Positions 53,918 to 64,000 of a stretch of DNA of 64,000 bases are shown here, piece by piece (within the stretch, counting starts at the first letter, position 1; each line of letters opens with the position of its first letter). This stretch comes from Magicicada septendecula (taxonomy: Eukaryota > Arthropoda > Insecta > Hemiptera > Cicadidae). A program made the translations under genes and the position numbers. Below the pieces are notes generated by a model, which worked only from the letters and a program-made list of their open reading frames with translations, was not told the DNA's origin and made no database searches. The stretch is from assembly GCA_034769895.1 (NCBI GenBank), contig CM068372.1, forward strand, positions 380,823,910-380,887,909, in the 5' to 3' direction.

Positions 53918-54368
53918 GTGCAGCAAAATTTTGTCGCGTACCTGAAAAATAAAACACGGAAGGATACCCGAATGAAATTTTATAAAACTGTGGCCGTCCC
54001 CACATTCCTGTATGCTAGTGAGATATGGACTCTCGGTAAAAGGGACGTGCAGAGGATTCAGGCACCTGAAATTAAATTTCTAAGAGGGAGGCAACGTTGT
54101 TCTCTCTTGGATCGGAGAAGCAACGAGGATATTAGACGCGACTTAAACATTTTTTGATATTAGACATTATGTCATTGCACCAGAAGATTAATGACCACAC
54201 AAGAAGATGGTGTAAACACTTGAATCGCATGCCTGATATCCGTCTACCTGTGGCCGTCTTGGGTTATTACCGTACTGGGAAGAGAGATATCGGTAGACCG
54301 AGGAGAGATTGGTTCCGGAACAGGTTTAAGGCCTAGTCCTTGGAGTGGTGATGATGATGATGATGATG
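53918..54368 (+). pseudogene. Non-LTR retrotransposon C-terminal fragment, family C copy 2
   Basis: Open for 79 codons (YLKNKTRKDTRMKFYKTVAV, TFLYASEIWTLGKRDVQRIQ, RRSNEDIRRDLNI); after a frameshift SLHQKINDHTRRWCKHLNRM and GRPRRDWFRNRF. It ends in (GAT)n at 54347-54368. Very similar to 42630-43070. Confidence 0.75.
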
Positions 54369-54480
54369 TAGGACGGAGAAGTGGGGAACATCCGAAGAAG
54401 CGCTGTTCTGACTGTCTATTTGTTTGGGACCGGAACGAACCATTATTTCTAAAGATAAAGATGATGAACACTAAACGTTT
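54369..54480 (+). pseudogene. Family B 3' scrap
   Basis: ACATCCGAAGAAGCGCTGTT and CCGGAACGAACCATTATTT match the 3' end of family B at 4715-4795. It starts immediately after the family C tail. Confidence 0.55.
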
Positions 54481-54748
54481 CTCCAGTTTTTTTTTTGCTG
54501 TGGCATTCTCACCTTTAGCGCTTAGGACGCAAAATCGTAGAATAAACGAAACGTTTGGTGTTCGTAACAATAGTCTACCAATAACATGTTCTGTTGCGAA
54601 ATTGTTTTGTGCTGTTTGAGACTTGTCCAGGAGGACCAGTCTCGGGCTGATCTGCGGCAAGTCCCCTTTAGCCGAATGGAAGGATGTGAGGACACGCAGG
54701 GCAGTGCCGGCCGGAAAAGAAGAAGTTGGAGGGACTTTTGAGGTAGAG

Positions 54749-54750
<2 letters not shown>
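54481..54750. other. Non-coding spacer
   Basis: No gene supported. Translations reaching this region from the minus strand include the CA tract and are not credible. Confidence 0.35.

Positions 54751-54813
<63 letters not shown>
54751..54813. repeat. (GT)n microsatellite
   Basis: About 31 perfect GT units. Confidence 0.97.
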
Positions 54814-54814
<1 letters not shown>

Positions 54815-54992
54815 ATATACTGTGTGGCCATATACGTAAAGGAAATGTCTGATGGAAATGCCATACGTTTATACATGAGGGCGGCCAAGACTGGGACGAG
54901 TAACGCAGGTCGCCAAAGCTGGAAGGAGGCGACAGAGAGGCCTCAAGGTAGGCGGGGGGCACAAAGAAGAGGGCTAAAGACTAGGTAAGTAG

Positions 54993-55349
54993 TTAAGGAA
55001 AAATTTTAATTGTTATGTGATCAGGAAGGATGGCAGGTTGAGTATGTTTGAAGATGGGAATTAAGTGTTTCCATTTCTCGGACGCGAGGTGTTCTAGGGG
55101 GGAGGTCCATCGGCTATGGTAAGGAGGCGGTTTATGAGGAAGGAAGGTCTGCGGGTATTGCGGGTAGATCTGTTGACGGAGGTGGCTACGGACTGTAGAG
55201 AAGTACGTTGTTTTGCAGTTTGTGAGTATTTCCAGTTTATCTTGTACAGGACGGAGTCGAGGGAAGAGTTTGTTTAGTGCATACAGAGCGCTATTGCAGG
55301 TTTTTGGTATAAGCTGAAAAGCTGACGTGTTGTTTTTAAACTGTGGCCA
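54993..55349 (-). other. 119-codon open frame without ATG, unrecognised
   Basis: On the minus strand an uninterrupted frame runs from just after a TAG at 55350-55352 to a TAA at 54993-54995. It includes SALYALNKLFPRLRPVQDKL, TTYFSTVRSHLRQQIYPQYP and EHLASEKWKHLIPIFKHTQP. GC is raised and the composition looks protein-like (few low-complexity runs), so it is probably a coding fragment, most likely of a mobile element. I do not recognise the family. There is no start codon, so it is at best an internal piece. Confidence 0.35.
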
Positions 55350-55352
55350 CTA

Positions 55353-55924
55353 ATGTCTTGGAGTGAAAATAGCAGATTTCTCATAACGTTGGATCACGTA
55401 GAAACAGATTAAAATTGCAAAAGAAATCGTTACCCAGCAACAAATGAAGCTCACAAGCAATATAACAGAAACAGTGAGAAAAGAAGACTAGTAATTTTTG
55501 CACATTTATATAGAATAAACGACAATACGTTAACAAAACAGATCTTCAGATATCTGTGGGGAAAGAATTAAAAAAAAAATTCAGAAAAAACTTATAGAAA
55601 CGCAGATGAAGCAATTAAAAACAAGAAGTTTTTCGGGAAAAAGTGTTAAAAATGTAAGGAGTTCAGGTAGGAGAGAGAGAAACGCAGATTCAAAGTAGAC
55701 TGAAGACAGGAAGAAGGGGCATAGTGGAAAGATGAAAGAATATTGGATAAAAAGGAAAGAACAAAGAATAAAGAACTGAAATTGGCATGTGGTCCTCAGA
55801 TGGCCGATACAAATGGAAAAAAAAGCTCACAAGCATACTACAAAAGAAAGACATATCCTCGCTTCCTTTTAGCTTACCTCTGATCCCATCTAACTTAATA
55901 GCATCATTACGAGTCTGAATGTGA
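55353..55924. other. AT-rich non-coding stretch
   Basis: Nothing recognised. Confidence 0.4.
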
Positions 55925-56105
55925 ACTTCAAACGTACGTCAAAGAGATAAACACGGAAAAAGATGTTACTGCAGAGATAAAAATAAAAATGTTAATGCTG
56001 TGTAAAGACACGCGGCGGAATGTATTCACAGTGTTTGACGTAATAACAATGCAACCGTTACCATGGTTACGTTCCACCTGTTGTTAAACATCTATTCTAC
56101 CGTTT
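55925..56105 (-). repeat. X-box-bearing repeat (minus copy)
   Basis: The reverse complement matches 46300-46455: GTAACCATGGTAAC at 56057-56070, TTGTTATTACGTCA, GTGAATACATT, TTTTTATTTTTATCTCT and TTTGACGTACGTTT. Confidence 0.6.
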
Positions 56106-56424
56106 GTCACTGCATTACTGACACAATTTTTGTAATATGTGTGACTCGTGCTGTTTCGATAAATTTTACGCAGTAATTACTATCTCGTTCTGCTTCCTAG
56201 AGGACGGCAGTCCCTTATTGGACCCTGGGCCCACTTCAAAATCCGCCTCGGGAAGTCTCTATTCAGTAAAAGTAGCCAGGGGCGAACCTGGGATTTCATT
56301 TTGGGGAGGGGCGATTTTTTTCAACCACATATCGTTTCCTTAAAGTATTGTTTTTCTCATATTATAATGAAAATCGTACAAAAAATTAAAACTAATAGGC
56401 AAATAACAGCTGTAATTCACTAAT
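56106..56424. other. Left flank of the Helitron
   Basis: Nothing supported. Confidence 0.4.
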
Positions 56425-56963
56425 TGGGGCGAAGCGAAGCGAAGCCCCTCTATCCGCCACTTTGCACTTTTTTTGGACGCATACTCCTCCGAAATTACTC
56501 ATCCAATCTCCACCAAACTTTACATGTACATTCCGCACATATTCAGGGGTGCATATATTGATTTTTGTGAAGATTGGTCGATTTTAAGTTAAATAATCAT
56601 TTAATTTCGCTAAATGAAAACCCTTTAAAACGATAGTGTATTAAGACCGAAACTACTTATCCAATCTCCACCAAACTTTATATGTACATTCTGTACATAT
56701 TCCGGGGTACACATTTTAATTTTTGGAAACGTTGGTCGAGCCAAAGTTAAATAATAATCGTTTAATTCCGCTAAATTAAAACCGTTTGAAACTTACATCA
56801 ACGGCGCCGAATCGGTCCGACGGTGAACGAGTGTACCCGAACGCACTCACATGATTACACATTGAGACGTGGTGTATCGACTGCAACAATGCTGTAATTA
56901 TTTCTTTGAGTGCGTTTTGCTTTTCGCTTTTGTGTAACCCAGAATATGTTGAAATAATTGATC

Positions 56964-58169
56964 ATGCCTAAAAGACGCCGAGGTGGAAGTATTCATAGTC
57001 GTCAGACTTATCGTCAACAACAAAATAGTGGTTCACGAAATCAAAACAGTCATATGTTGTCTAATGTTGATCAGGTTAGTGCAGATAACTCTCAGTTTCG
57101 CAATCTACAAATTCAGTTTGAACAAGAGTTACAGAATTTAAATTGTTTTGTATGTAACAACTGTGGTAGGACTGTAATTCAAAGTATAACTTTTGATGCG
57201 TATAAACAATGTAAAAAACATCCTCATAAATTTACGGCAGTAAATAAGATGGATCCAAGAATGGTACCGATTGAACTTCAAGGACTTACTTACGTTGAGC
57301 AGTTACTTATAGCTAAAGTGCAACCAGTAATACGTGTATACAGGATCAAATCACGTGGTTTGCCCGGTCAGTTTGCGTATAAAGGAAATATAATCAATGT
57401 TGGACAGAATATTGATGAAATAATTCGTTGTTTACCTCGAATACCATCTACATTGAGTACAATCGTTGTGAGGCGAGAGGGTTTGAATGAACATCGTGAT
57501 TTCCATGTTAGGCGAAATAAAATAATTACTGCTCTAACTTTTTTGAAAACCAACAATCCTTACTACGCAGATATATCGATTGATGTCGATCGTATTTCTC
57601 AGCTTCCCATAGAGGGTAGTATTTTAGATCAAATACCAACGGTAGAAATACCAGAGTTGGATGATAACTCAAAGGAAAGTAATGATGTTTATGAAAGTGT
57701 CATACCCAATGATATTAAATTACAAGAAGTTGACCGCATCCGATCTGATGTAAATAATGTCATACCTTGGCCAAAAGGTACTAACATTATCAACGAATTT
57801 ACATGTGAAGGATATATAACCATGGCTTTTCCAGCATTATTTCCTTATGGTTCTGCGGAATTAAATGATAATACTCGTCCTAATAACATGAATATAACAC
57901 CATTAGAATATTTCCAATTTTTAATGGAATACAAAGATCGCCGTTTTGCTCAAGATCCACGGTTCCGATTTTTTGCACTAAATACTGTTCAACGACACGA
58001 TGCAATCAAACGAGGAGGAATATTTGCTAAAAAATCTGATTTTCATGGTAATATTCAACAATTACGTGATGCAATGTCACACAATCCAAAAATAGTAAAA
58101 GGTTTATATATTGGTGCTCTAAAATACGAGGTTCTAATTCTTATTGGTTCCAAAGGAGAGGTGAATTAG
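56964..58169 (+). CDS. Helitron Rep, N-terminal part
   Basis: Start at ATG 56964 (MPKRRRGGSIHSRQTYRQQQ), preceded by a non-ATG codon in frame. A Cys cluster (CFVCNNCGRTV ... YKQCKKHPH) and the DUF6570-like region (RMVPIELQGLTYVEQLLIAK) are followed by the Helitron_like_N block (GYITMAFPALFPYGSAELND, YKDRRFAQDPRFRFFALNT). Rep nicks and rejoins DNA ends in rolling-circle transposition. A one-base deletion at about 58124 sends the frame to an early stop at 58167. The true continuation (RGSNSYWFQRRGELESMI) is in the next frame. Confidence 0.85.
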   Translation: MPKRRRGGSIHSRQTYRQQQNSGSRNQNSHMLSNVDQVSADNSQFRNLQIQFEQELQNLNCFVCNNCGRTVIQSITFDAYKQCKKHPHKFTAVNKMDPRMVPIELQGLTYVEQLLIAKVQPVIRVYRIKSRGLPGQFAYKGNIINVGQNIDEIIRCLPRIPSTLSTIVVRREGLNEHRDFHVRRNKIITALTFLKTNNPYYADISIDVDRISQLPIEGSILDQIPTVEIPELDDNSKESNDVYESVIPNDIKLQEVDRIRSDVNNVIPWPKGTNIINEFTCEGYITMAFPALFPYGSAELNDNTRPNNMNITPLEYFQFLMEYKDRRFAQDPRFRFFALNTVQRHDAIKRGGIFAKKSDFHGNIQQLRDAMSHNPKIVKGLYIGALKYEVLILIGSKGEVN

Positions 58170-59761
58170 AGTCGATGATAAGCCAGCTCGATATACTACC
58201 GACAGCTTTCTTAACATTGAGTGCTGCTGACCTTTGGTGGCCTGAGTTAGCACGTCTTCTAGGCTGTAATTTAGAGGAAGAGGATTTATTGAATGAATCT
58301 CAAATTGTACAACAACGACAAAAACTCATAAATGAAAATCCATTAATTGTTGAAAATTACTTCACGTTTCGAGCTGTTACTTTCATTGAAAAAGTGGTAT
58401 GCAAACGGTACAAAGTTCTCGATTATTGGTTTCGGTTCGAATTTCAGCATCGTGGTTCATGCCATTTACACGGTCTTATTTGGATATGTGGTGCTCCGGA
58501 TGCTAGAACTTTTGATGCTGCTTCTCAGCAACAGTTTCTTGAAGCAACAACGTACTACGATAAGTTAGTAAGTGCGTTCAACCCATTGCCATCCATTCCA
58601 CCAGCAACAATACATCCTTCACGTATTAGATCAAGTGATGTTGTAATTGACGATGACCGATCTATTTCTGAATTATTGGATCGATTCCAACGACATACAC
58701 AGTGCTCAAAAGGTTACTGTCTGAAACCGAATGGTCGCGAATTTATCTGTCGCTTTAAATTCCCTAAAGCAATTCAAGAAGTATCGACTTTACTGAAAGA
58801 TAGTAAAGGAAATTGGGTGTACACTCCTGTGAGAAATGACGAGAAACTCAATCTATTCAACTGTTTTATTGCTCAAACATGGAGAGCTAATACCGATTTC
58901 CAGATTATTACGTCAGTATATGCTGTAATTGAATACATATCGAAGTACGCCTCAAAATCAGAACCTACTTCTAATAATTTGTTAGAAATGTTTGAAGAAA
59001 TCGTTAAATCGCGAAATTCTGATGATCAGGCTCGCCAGGCGTACACCAGTTTAATGATGAAAATAATTGGCGAAAGAGACATTGGAGCTTGTGAAACCTG
59101 TCATATACTTACGAGTATTCCATTATTCCATTGCACGGGGAGCTTTCAGACACTTGTGATTAAACTTGAAAATTATGTTGCTATTCCGGAAACTGAAGAC
59201 GATGGTACTGCCTTATCATTTATTGAATTCTACAATCAGAGACCACTAAATATGGAAGATGTAACTTTGTTAGAATTTGCTAAAAGATATTCTAAAGGAA
59301 GTAGAAATAGACTGGTTATTTGCAGAAAACATAAAATAGTACAAGTCTATCCTAAGACTGATAAAAACTTGAATCAATCAAGCTTCGAATTATTTTGTAA
59401 ACAACAGCTAATGTTACACAAACCCTGGCGGTGTGAACAAAATTTGAAAAATAAGGATGAAACCTGGAAAAATGCATATCAACGAAGTAACATTGTGGAA
59501 CCTCAGCAGATTAATATGTCTTTACAGCCAGTGGAAGACGAAGATGAATTTGAAAATAATGATAATAAAATTATATTTAATGAGAGAGACTGGATGGCAA
59601 TTGCTGCAGTTATGCCTAATGGCCTACCAGCCTATGTTACTCTTGGTAATCGTGACATCGATATACTTCATGACTGGAACGAAGCTTATCATAGTTATCC
59701 AGATATAAAAGATAATACTGATTTCATTGAGAACAGTAAAGAAACGATTGTAAATCAATGA
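58125..59761 (+). CDS. Helitron Rep catalytic part
   Basis: Open from about 58125 though the first ATG is at 58175. LTLSAADLWWPELARLLG leads to the HUH motif FQHRGSCHLHGLIW near 58440, and then the tyrosine motif YISKYASKSE near 58935 with two Tyr residues, as needed for rolling-circle cleavage. Downstream is the linker to the helicase (LPAYVTLGNRDIDILHDWNE). It ends in TGA at 59759-59761, in the same frame as the helicase part, so a single nonsense change separates them. Confidence 0.85.
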
Positions 59762-60232
59762 CAATTCTTTGAACCTTTGAATATCAACTTCAATGAACAA
59801 CAAAATGCCATTTTGTCTTTTTTGGATCAACAGCTAATGGATTACGATAATTGTTTACATAAGCTTGCAATAGTCCAAGGTAAGGCTGGAACAGGAAAGA
59901 GTTGTATCATCAACGAGATGGTTCATCGAATAAACTCTCATTTCCAATGCAATGCTACTCTTTTGATGGCTCCGGCAGGTGTTGCACCGAATAATATTAA
60001 CGGACAGACCCTCCATTCAGCTCTTAGAATACCTCCTTCGAGAAACGCTGTACCACAATTAAACATTGATGCTAAAATTTCTTTTGAAGATGAATTCAAA
60101 GACATTAAATTTGTTATTATAGATGAAGCCAGTATGCTTGGGTTGAACTTATTTTTCAAAGTTGATCAAAGACTCAGAGACGCTAAACCACAATTAGCCA
60201 ACCTGCCATTCGAGGTCTTTGCATTTATTTAG
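59762..60232 (+). CDS. Helitron helicase, N-terminal part (Pif1-like)
   Basis: In frame with the Rep above. FNEQQNAILSFLDQQL, then Walker A QGKAGTGKSCIINEM near 59880, ATLLMAPAGVAPNNINGQTL and Walker B FVIIDEASMLG near 60115. A one-base deletion near 60213 ends this frame. In the other frame GGLCIYLVGDWSQLPPV follows, helicase motif III. Confidence 0.85.
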   Translation, partial: QFFEPLNINFNEQQNAILSFLDQQLMDYDNCLHKLAIVQGKAGTGKSCIINEMVHRINSHFQCNATLLMAPAGVAPNNINGQTLHSALRIPPSRNAVPQLNIDAKISFEDEFKDIKFVIIDEASMLGLNLFFKVDQRLRDAKPQLANLPFEVFAFI

Positions 60233-61181
60233 TGGACGATTGGTCACAACTTCCTCCAGTATGTGATTATAGCCTTTACACTATTGGAAAAAACGCTAAA
60301 ACTATTCAGTCAAGTTTATTATATTTACAGTTCAAAAAGGTATTTTTTTAACACAAATAATGAGACAAATGGGAGATGAACAACGATCTTTCCGAGAAAC
60401 TCTTAATAGGATTTCGAATGGAAGTATTACTGAGCTTGATCATCAACTGTTATCTTCTCGATTTTTTGTCAATAATATTGGGGATAAGTCTTTTGAAAAT
60501 GCAGTGTGCATAATGGCAAAAAATACTGATATTGATAAATTTAATTATGAAAAGTTACAAAAAAATGAACAACCGATCGCCTTGATTAAAGCTATACATA
60601 ACTGCTCAGAAGCCCTTGCTGCATCTTCTGATGAAGCTCAAGGATTGTCTGCTGAATTACGTCTATGTAAAGGAGCCAGAATGATTTTAAGACGAAATCT
60701 TTGGGTGGCCAAGGGTCTCGCGAATGGATCAGTTGGCACAATTACTGATATAATTTATGATCCTTCTATTCAATACGAGGCTTATAGTGAACGTATGTCA
60801 TTATGCATTCTCGTTCAATTTGAAAAATATACTGGTCCGACTATTTATGGAAGCTCAGTCCCTGTTGTGGCTATTACGTCTTCGTTTAAACGGCGTGGGA
60901 TCAGTTGTACACGTAAGCAGTTTCCTGTTATGCTTGGATACGCGGTCAGTATTCACAGATCTCAAGGAGTAACTCTGGATAAAGCAATTGTCGACATTGG
61001 TGATAACGAGTTCCAAGTTGGTCTAACTTATGTCGCATTATCGAGAGTAAAAACTTTGAGTGGATTGCTGTTGAAACCATCATTTAACTTCGATCGTTTG
61101 AAAAAAATTAACAGTAGTCATTCGATGAATGCACGTCGAAATGAATTACAGAGACTGTGGAATATATGTAATACAAAATAG
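60233..61181 (+). CDS. Helitron helicase, C-terminal part
   Basis: After the motif III segment and another shift in a T-run at about 60343-60350, the frame from 60360 reads IMRQMGDEQRSFRETLNRIS, then LCKGARMILRRNLWVAKGLA, NGSVGTI and LGYAVSIHRSQGVTLDKAIV and TYVALSRVKTLSGLLL: Pif1 motifs IV-VI. The last stop, at 61179-61181, is the natural end. Without the four small defects the Rep-helicase would be one long protein. Confidence 0.85.
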
Positions 61182-61268
61182 ATGCTACTTATAAAAAATA
61201 TATGTCATCTTAACAAGATGCTACTTCCATTTACTCCATATTGTTATTATTATATTAAATATATTACT

Positions 61269-61353
61269 ATTGTATATTATATTCAAAAGTTATTGTTATT
61301 ATTGTATATTATATTCAAAAGTTATTGTTATTATTGTATACTATGTTCAAATG
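61269..61353. repeat. 32-bp tandem repeat, three copies
   Basis: ATTGTATATTATATTCAAAA begins at 61269, 61301 and (diverged) 61333. It lies in the Helitron 3' non-coding region. Confidence 0.85.
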
Positions 61354-61564
61354 CCTTACTTTTTTTTGTTACATGCTATATTTAAATACTTTGTTATAAA
61401 ATATAGTGGATAAGTGATCATTTGCATCAATTTGTATTCTTATTATTGAACACATTTCCCAAATATTTTTTTAAGATATGAAAACATTCATTTCTATATT
61501 TAATGGAAAATTTCACATTTGTCTAGAACTTCGCCCCTTTTTGTCCGCGCTCGGGGATACCTAG

Positions 61565-61703
61565 TTTATTTAAAATCATTTAAAAACATATATCGCATAG
61601 GCTTCCAGTTTGTCTTGCAAGCCAAATAATAACTTTGTGTGGAATAGACATACTTTAAAGAGAACGTTAAAATTAAGAAAGTGAGGGTTACCAGTATGTA
61701 TAT
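61565..61703. other. Spacer between Helitron and gypsy LTR
   Basis: Nothing recognised. Confidence 0.4.
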
Positions 61704-62260
61704 TGTTACGACGGTCTACTCGATCGTCGTAGGTACAGTGGAAAAAACAAAATAAGTACAAGACACCAATTCAGTCACTAATCACCAGCTTTAATTTTCA
61801 CAGTTAACAGTTCGTAATTAACAACACAGTCTCTTATAACAAATCAAATAAAAATTGTTCACACGCAAATAAATTTCAACTAATATTAAAACACAATTGT
61901 ATTACAATATATCGTCCGATTATAAAACACAAGTCGTAACTAATAACCACTTGAACGCGCACAGTAATATCGCCCGGTAATAACTCGAACCGCACTGTAA
62001 ATATATCGAAGCTATACTGAAACGTAAGACCGCTGCCGCCATGTATTTATACCTCCGCTCACAGACCAGAACGTTCCAAATTGCGTCTTAGTGCCAGTGT
62101 GAACTACGTAATTAATTGCGGCTTTGACACAGTCCGCGCAGCTGGCGGCTTCGATAAAACTCTCGCGAACGCGTCTACAGTCACGTATGCCACACGCATT
62201 AGAGCGAGACTCTTTTGGCACATTCGACAAACACGTAGACCGTTCTGTAATGTCGTTGCA
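61704..62260 (-). mobile_element. 3' LTR of a Ty3/gypsy element
   Basis: Plus-strand limits TGTTACGACGG ... AATGTCGTTGCA give a TG...CA LTR of 557 bp. Next to it, 62261-62275 (CTGCCCCCTCCTTAA) is on the minus strand a purine tract TTAAGGAGGGGGCAG directly before the LTR, as required. Related LTRs lie at 6260-6838 and 39313-39868. Confidence 0.85.
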
Positions 62261-62271
62261 CTGCCCCCTCC

Positions 62272-64000
62272 TTAAGCCTGTTCGTCCCGAACTAGCAAAC
62301 CGTCTCTGAAGTAGTACTTAGCCAGGCCATCTAGGTGGACGACCTTGAACATTCGCTGCCCTTTCTGTTGAATCCGATAAACAACATCGTTGATTCTTTT
62401 TTTCACAGTGTAGGGTCCTTCCCAGTTAGACTGAAGCTTAGGTGAGCGACCACGACGGCGCTTTGGATTGAACAACCAGACCTGATCTCCTTCTTGGAAA
62501 CTCACACTATTGCTGCGAATGTCATACCGAGTTTTCATTTTATCACTGGCAATCTTCAGCCGTCCTCTTACCAAGCGATTCATTTCTCGCAGTTGGTTTT
62601 CTAATTGCGAGGAATAGTCCTGCGGCTCTTGGGACTGAATCTCAGGTGATCCGAACATTAAGTCCCCAGTAAGACGAATCTCCCATATTCGCCACGAAGA
62701 GTACTGGTATACGTTGGTCCCAGTCTGTTTGGTTCTCGTCAACCACCTTCGAAAGATGCTCCTCAAGTGTCCTATTGAATCCCTCAACCATCCCGTCCGA
62801 CTGAAGATCAGAGGCGTTGTCCTGGTCTTTCGAATTCCGAGTAGACGGCATAATTCTTTAAACACCCCTGATTCGAAATTTCTCCTTTGATCCGTATGGA
62901 TTTCCATAGGGGCTCCATAACGGCAACAGAAGTTGTGAACTAACTGTTTGCCACAGTGGTAACTCATAATTTGGAATTGCGTAGGCTTCCACCCACTTAG
63001 TAAAGTAGTCACCTACAACCATGATGTACCGGTTTTCATCGTCAGTAACTGGGAATGGTCCAGCAATGTCTATGGCAATTCTCTCAAAAGGCAGTCCAAC
63101 ATTATACTGTCTCATTTTACCCCTGCTTCTGGTTTGTGGGCCCTTGCTTGCAGCACATATTTCACACATCCGAACCCATTCCTCTACGTCGTGGTGAAGA
63201 TGAAGCCAATAGAATCTTTTCCATATTTTGTAAAGGGTTTTGTTAACCACAAGATGTCCTCTAGATGTTCCATCATGCATCTCCTTCAAAACAGACTGCA
63301 CTTTACTTCAGGGAACTATCAACTGCATGACCACGTCTCGTCCATCTGCACTTCCCCAAGCCCTTTTCAGCAATCCGTTTTCTAAGGTGAGAGATTCTCA
63401 TTGTGCCCAGTAGCCCTTCAGCACTTCGGAACCATGGCAGATATCTTGCCAATCCGGGCGGCGACCTTCCTTTTTTTGCTGTCAAGATTGGTTCAATGTC
63501 TTCATCAGTCATCTGTTCTTGTCGACATTCTTGTGTTGTCCAGCTGTCTGCTAGGAAATCTACAGTGATGACTTGAACATGTTCGCTTGAGTTTTGTTCT
63601 TCCTTTCTGTGGCAATGTCGACAGTCTTCCGGGCACAGTCTCCGTGATAAGCCATCTGCATTACCATGCAGGCGCCCCCGTCGATGTTGCACCTTGAAGT
63701 TGTACTCTTGCAGACGTTCTAGCCACCTTGCCAACTGTCCTTCCGGATTTTTAAATCTCAAGAGCCATGCAAGCGCGGCATGGTCGGTACGTAGTGAAAA
63801 CTCTGTTACATAGAGGTATTTATGGAAGTGCTCCACCGCTCGGACGATTGCCAGCATCTCTCTCCCTGTAACGCAATAATTTCTCTCCGGTTTAGAAAGT
63901 GTCTTGCTGTAATACGCTATTACTCGTTCTTCACCGTTTCACACTTGAGACAAAACTGCTCCAAGACCAGTATTGCTTGAGTCTGTGTCCACAATGTACT
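62272..64000 (-). pseudogene. pol: Ty3/gypsy polymerase, C-terminal part (RNase H, integrase), runs off the window
   Basis: On the minus strand from 64000: RNase H (IVDTDSSNTGLGAVLSQ, then a stop, AYYSKTLSKPERNY, FSLRTDHAALAWLL). Then a linker and the integrase zinc finger (HDGTSRGHLVVNKTLYKIWK, CEICAASKG), DIAGPFPVTDDENRYIMVVG as catalytic Asp region, YGAPMEIHTDQRRNFES, QSDGMVEGFNRTLEEHL with the Glu, and a C-terminal domain (VWLFNPKRRRGRSPKLQSNW, YRIQQKGQRMFKVVHLDGLA). Frames change near 63303, 63010, 62850 and 62650. The upstream RT lies outside the window. Resembles the 412/mdg1 style of gypsy elements. Confidence 0.85.

Larger units (their letters stand above)
56425..61564 (+). mobile_element. 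Helitron, near-complete, coding region split by a few mutations
   Basis: The 3' end is GCTCGGGGATACCTAG followed by T, a CTRR-type Helitron terminus. The left end begins at a GGGGCGAAGCGAAGCGAAGC segment that can fold (GGGGC/GCCCC); its GGGGCGAAG is the reverse of CTTCGCCCC near the 3' end. Inside are two ~155-bp diverged tandem units (56497 and 56652, CCAATCTCCACCAAACTTTA), Rep and helicase frames. The exact 5' base is uncertain because no A/TC junction is decisive. Confidence 0.85.

Overview
This window is eukaryotic and AT-rich. It appears to consist almost entirely of transposable elements, satellites and their decayed remains; I could not support any host protein-coding gene, tRNA or rRNA. 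The mix of BEL/Pao, Ty3/gypsy, jockey-clade and R1-clade non-LTR elements, Penelope-like elements (PLEs), a Helitron, hAT, mariner and a Tc1/IS630-like transposase points to an arthropod, most likely an insect with a large repeat-rich genome. The species cannot be fixed from the sequence.

Layout. 0-5.6 kb holds decayed non-LTR 3' ends with trinucleotide tails, interrupted by short elements bearing hammerhead-like motifs. 6.2-7.6 kb holds a gypsy LTR followed by an 11-copy, 64-bp minisatellite. 7.8-10.6 kb is a GC-rich jockey-clade element behind a promoter-like block. 11.1-11.7 kb is a PLE endonuclease fragment with a hammerhead-like motif. 13.6-15.0 kb is a broken DDE transposase. 15.9-16.3 kb is an inverted repeat. 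17.28-28.48 kb is an apparently complete BEL/Pao element (two ~0.6-kb LTRs, 5-bp target duplication) with about 4.5 kb of AT-rich sequence between pol and the 3' LTR. It sits inside an older repeat whose uninterrupted relative is near 47 kb.

30.7-34.9 kb is a jockey-clade element on the minus strand with a poly-A tail and a 15-bp target duplication. 35.8-36.8 kb is an R1-clade fragment. 37.0-37.8 kb is a deleted hAT with terminal inverted repeats (TIRs) and an 8-bp target duplication. 40.5-42.3 kb is an element with 28-bp TIRs and an unplaced two-part protein, the best candidate for something poorly described. 45-46.3 kb is a mariner inside a non-LTR remnant. 47.1-49.9 kb holds a (TG)97 tract and an internally repetitive non-coding element family. 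50.3-51.3 kb is a PLE 3' end between inverted arms, with a hammerhead-like motif. 51.86-52.05 kb is a perfect 87-bp-arm palindrome. 52.2-54.5 kb holds more non-LTR 3' ends. 56.4-61.6 kb is a Helitron with Rep and helicase domains split by a few mutations. 61.7-64.0 kb is the 3' end of a gypsy element running off the window.

None of the larger elements has an uninterrupted coding set: each carries frameshifts or stops. Many independent target-site duplications and nested insertions let the relative order of insertion be read directly from the sequence. Family assignments rest on protein motifs read by eye. No database search or folding program was run.
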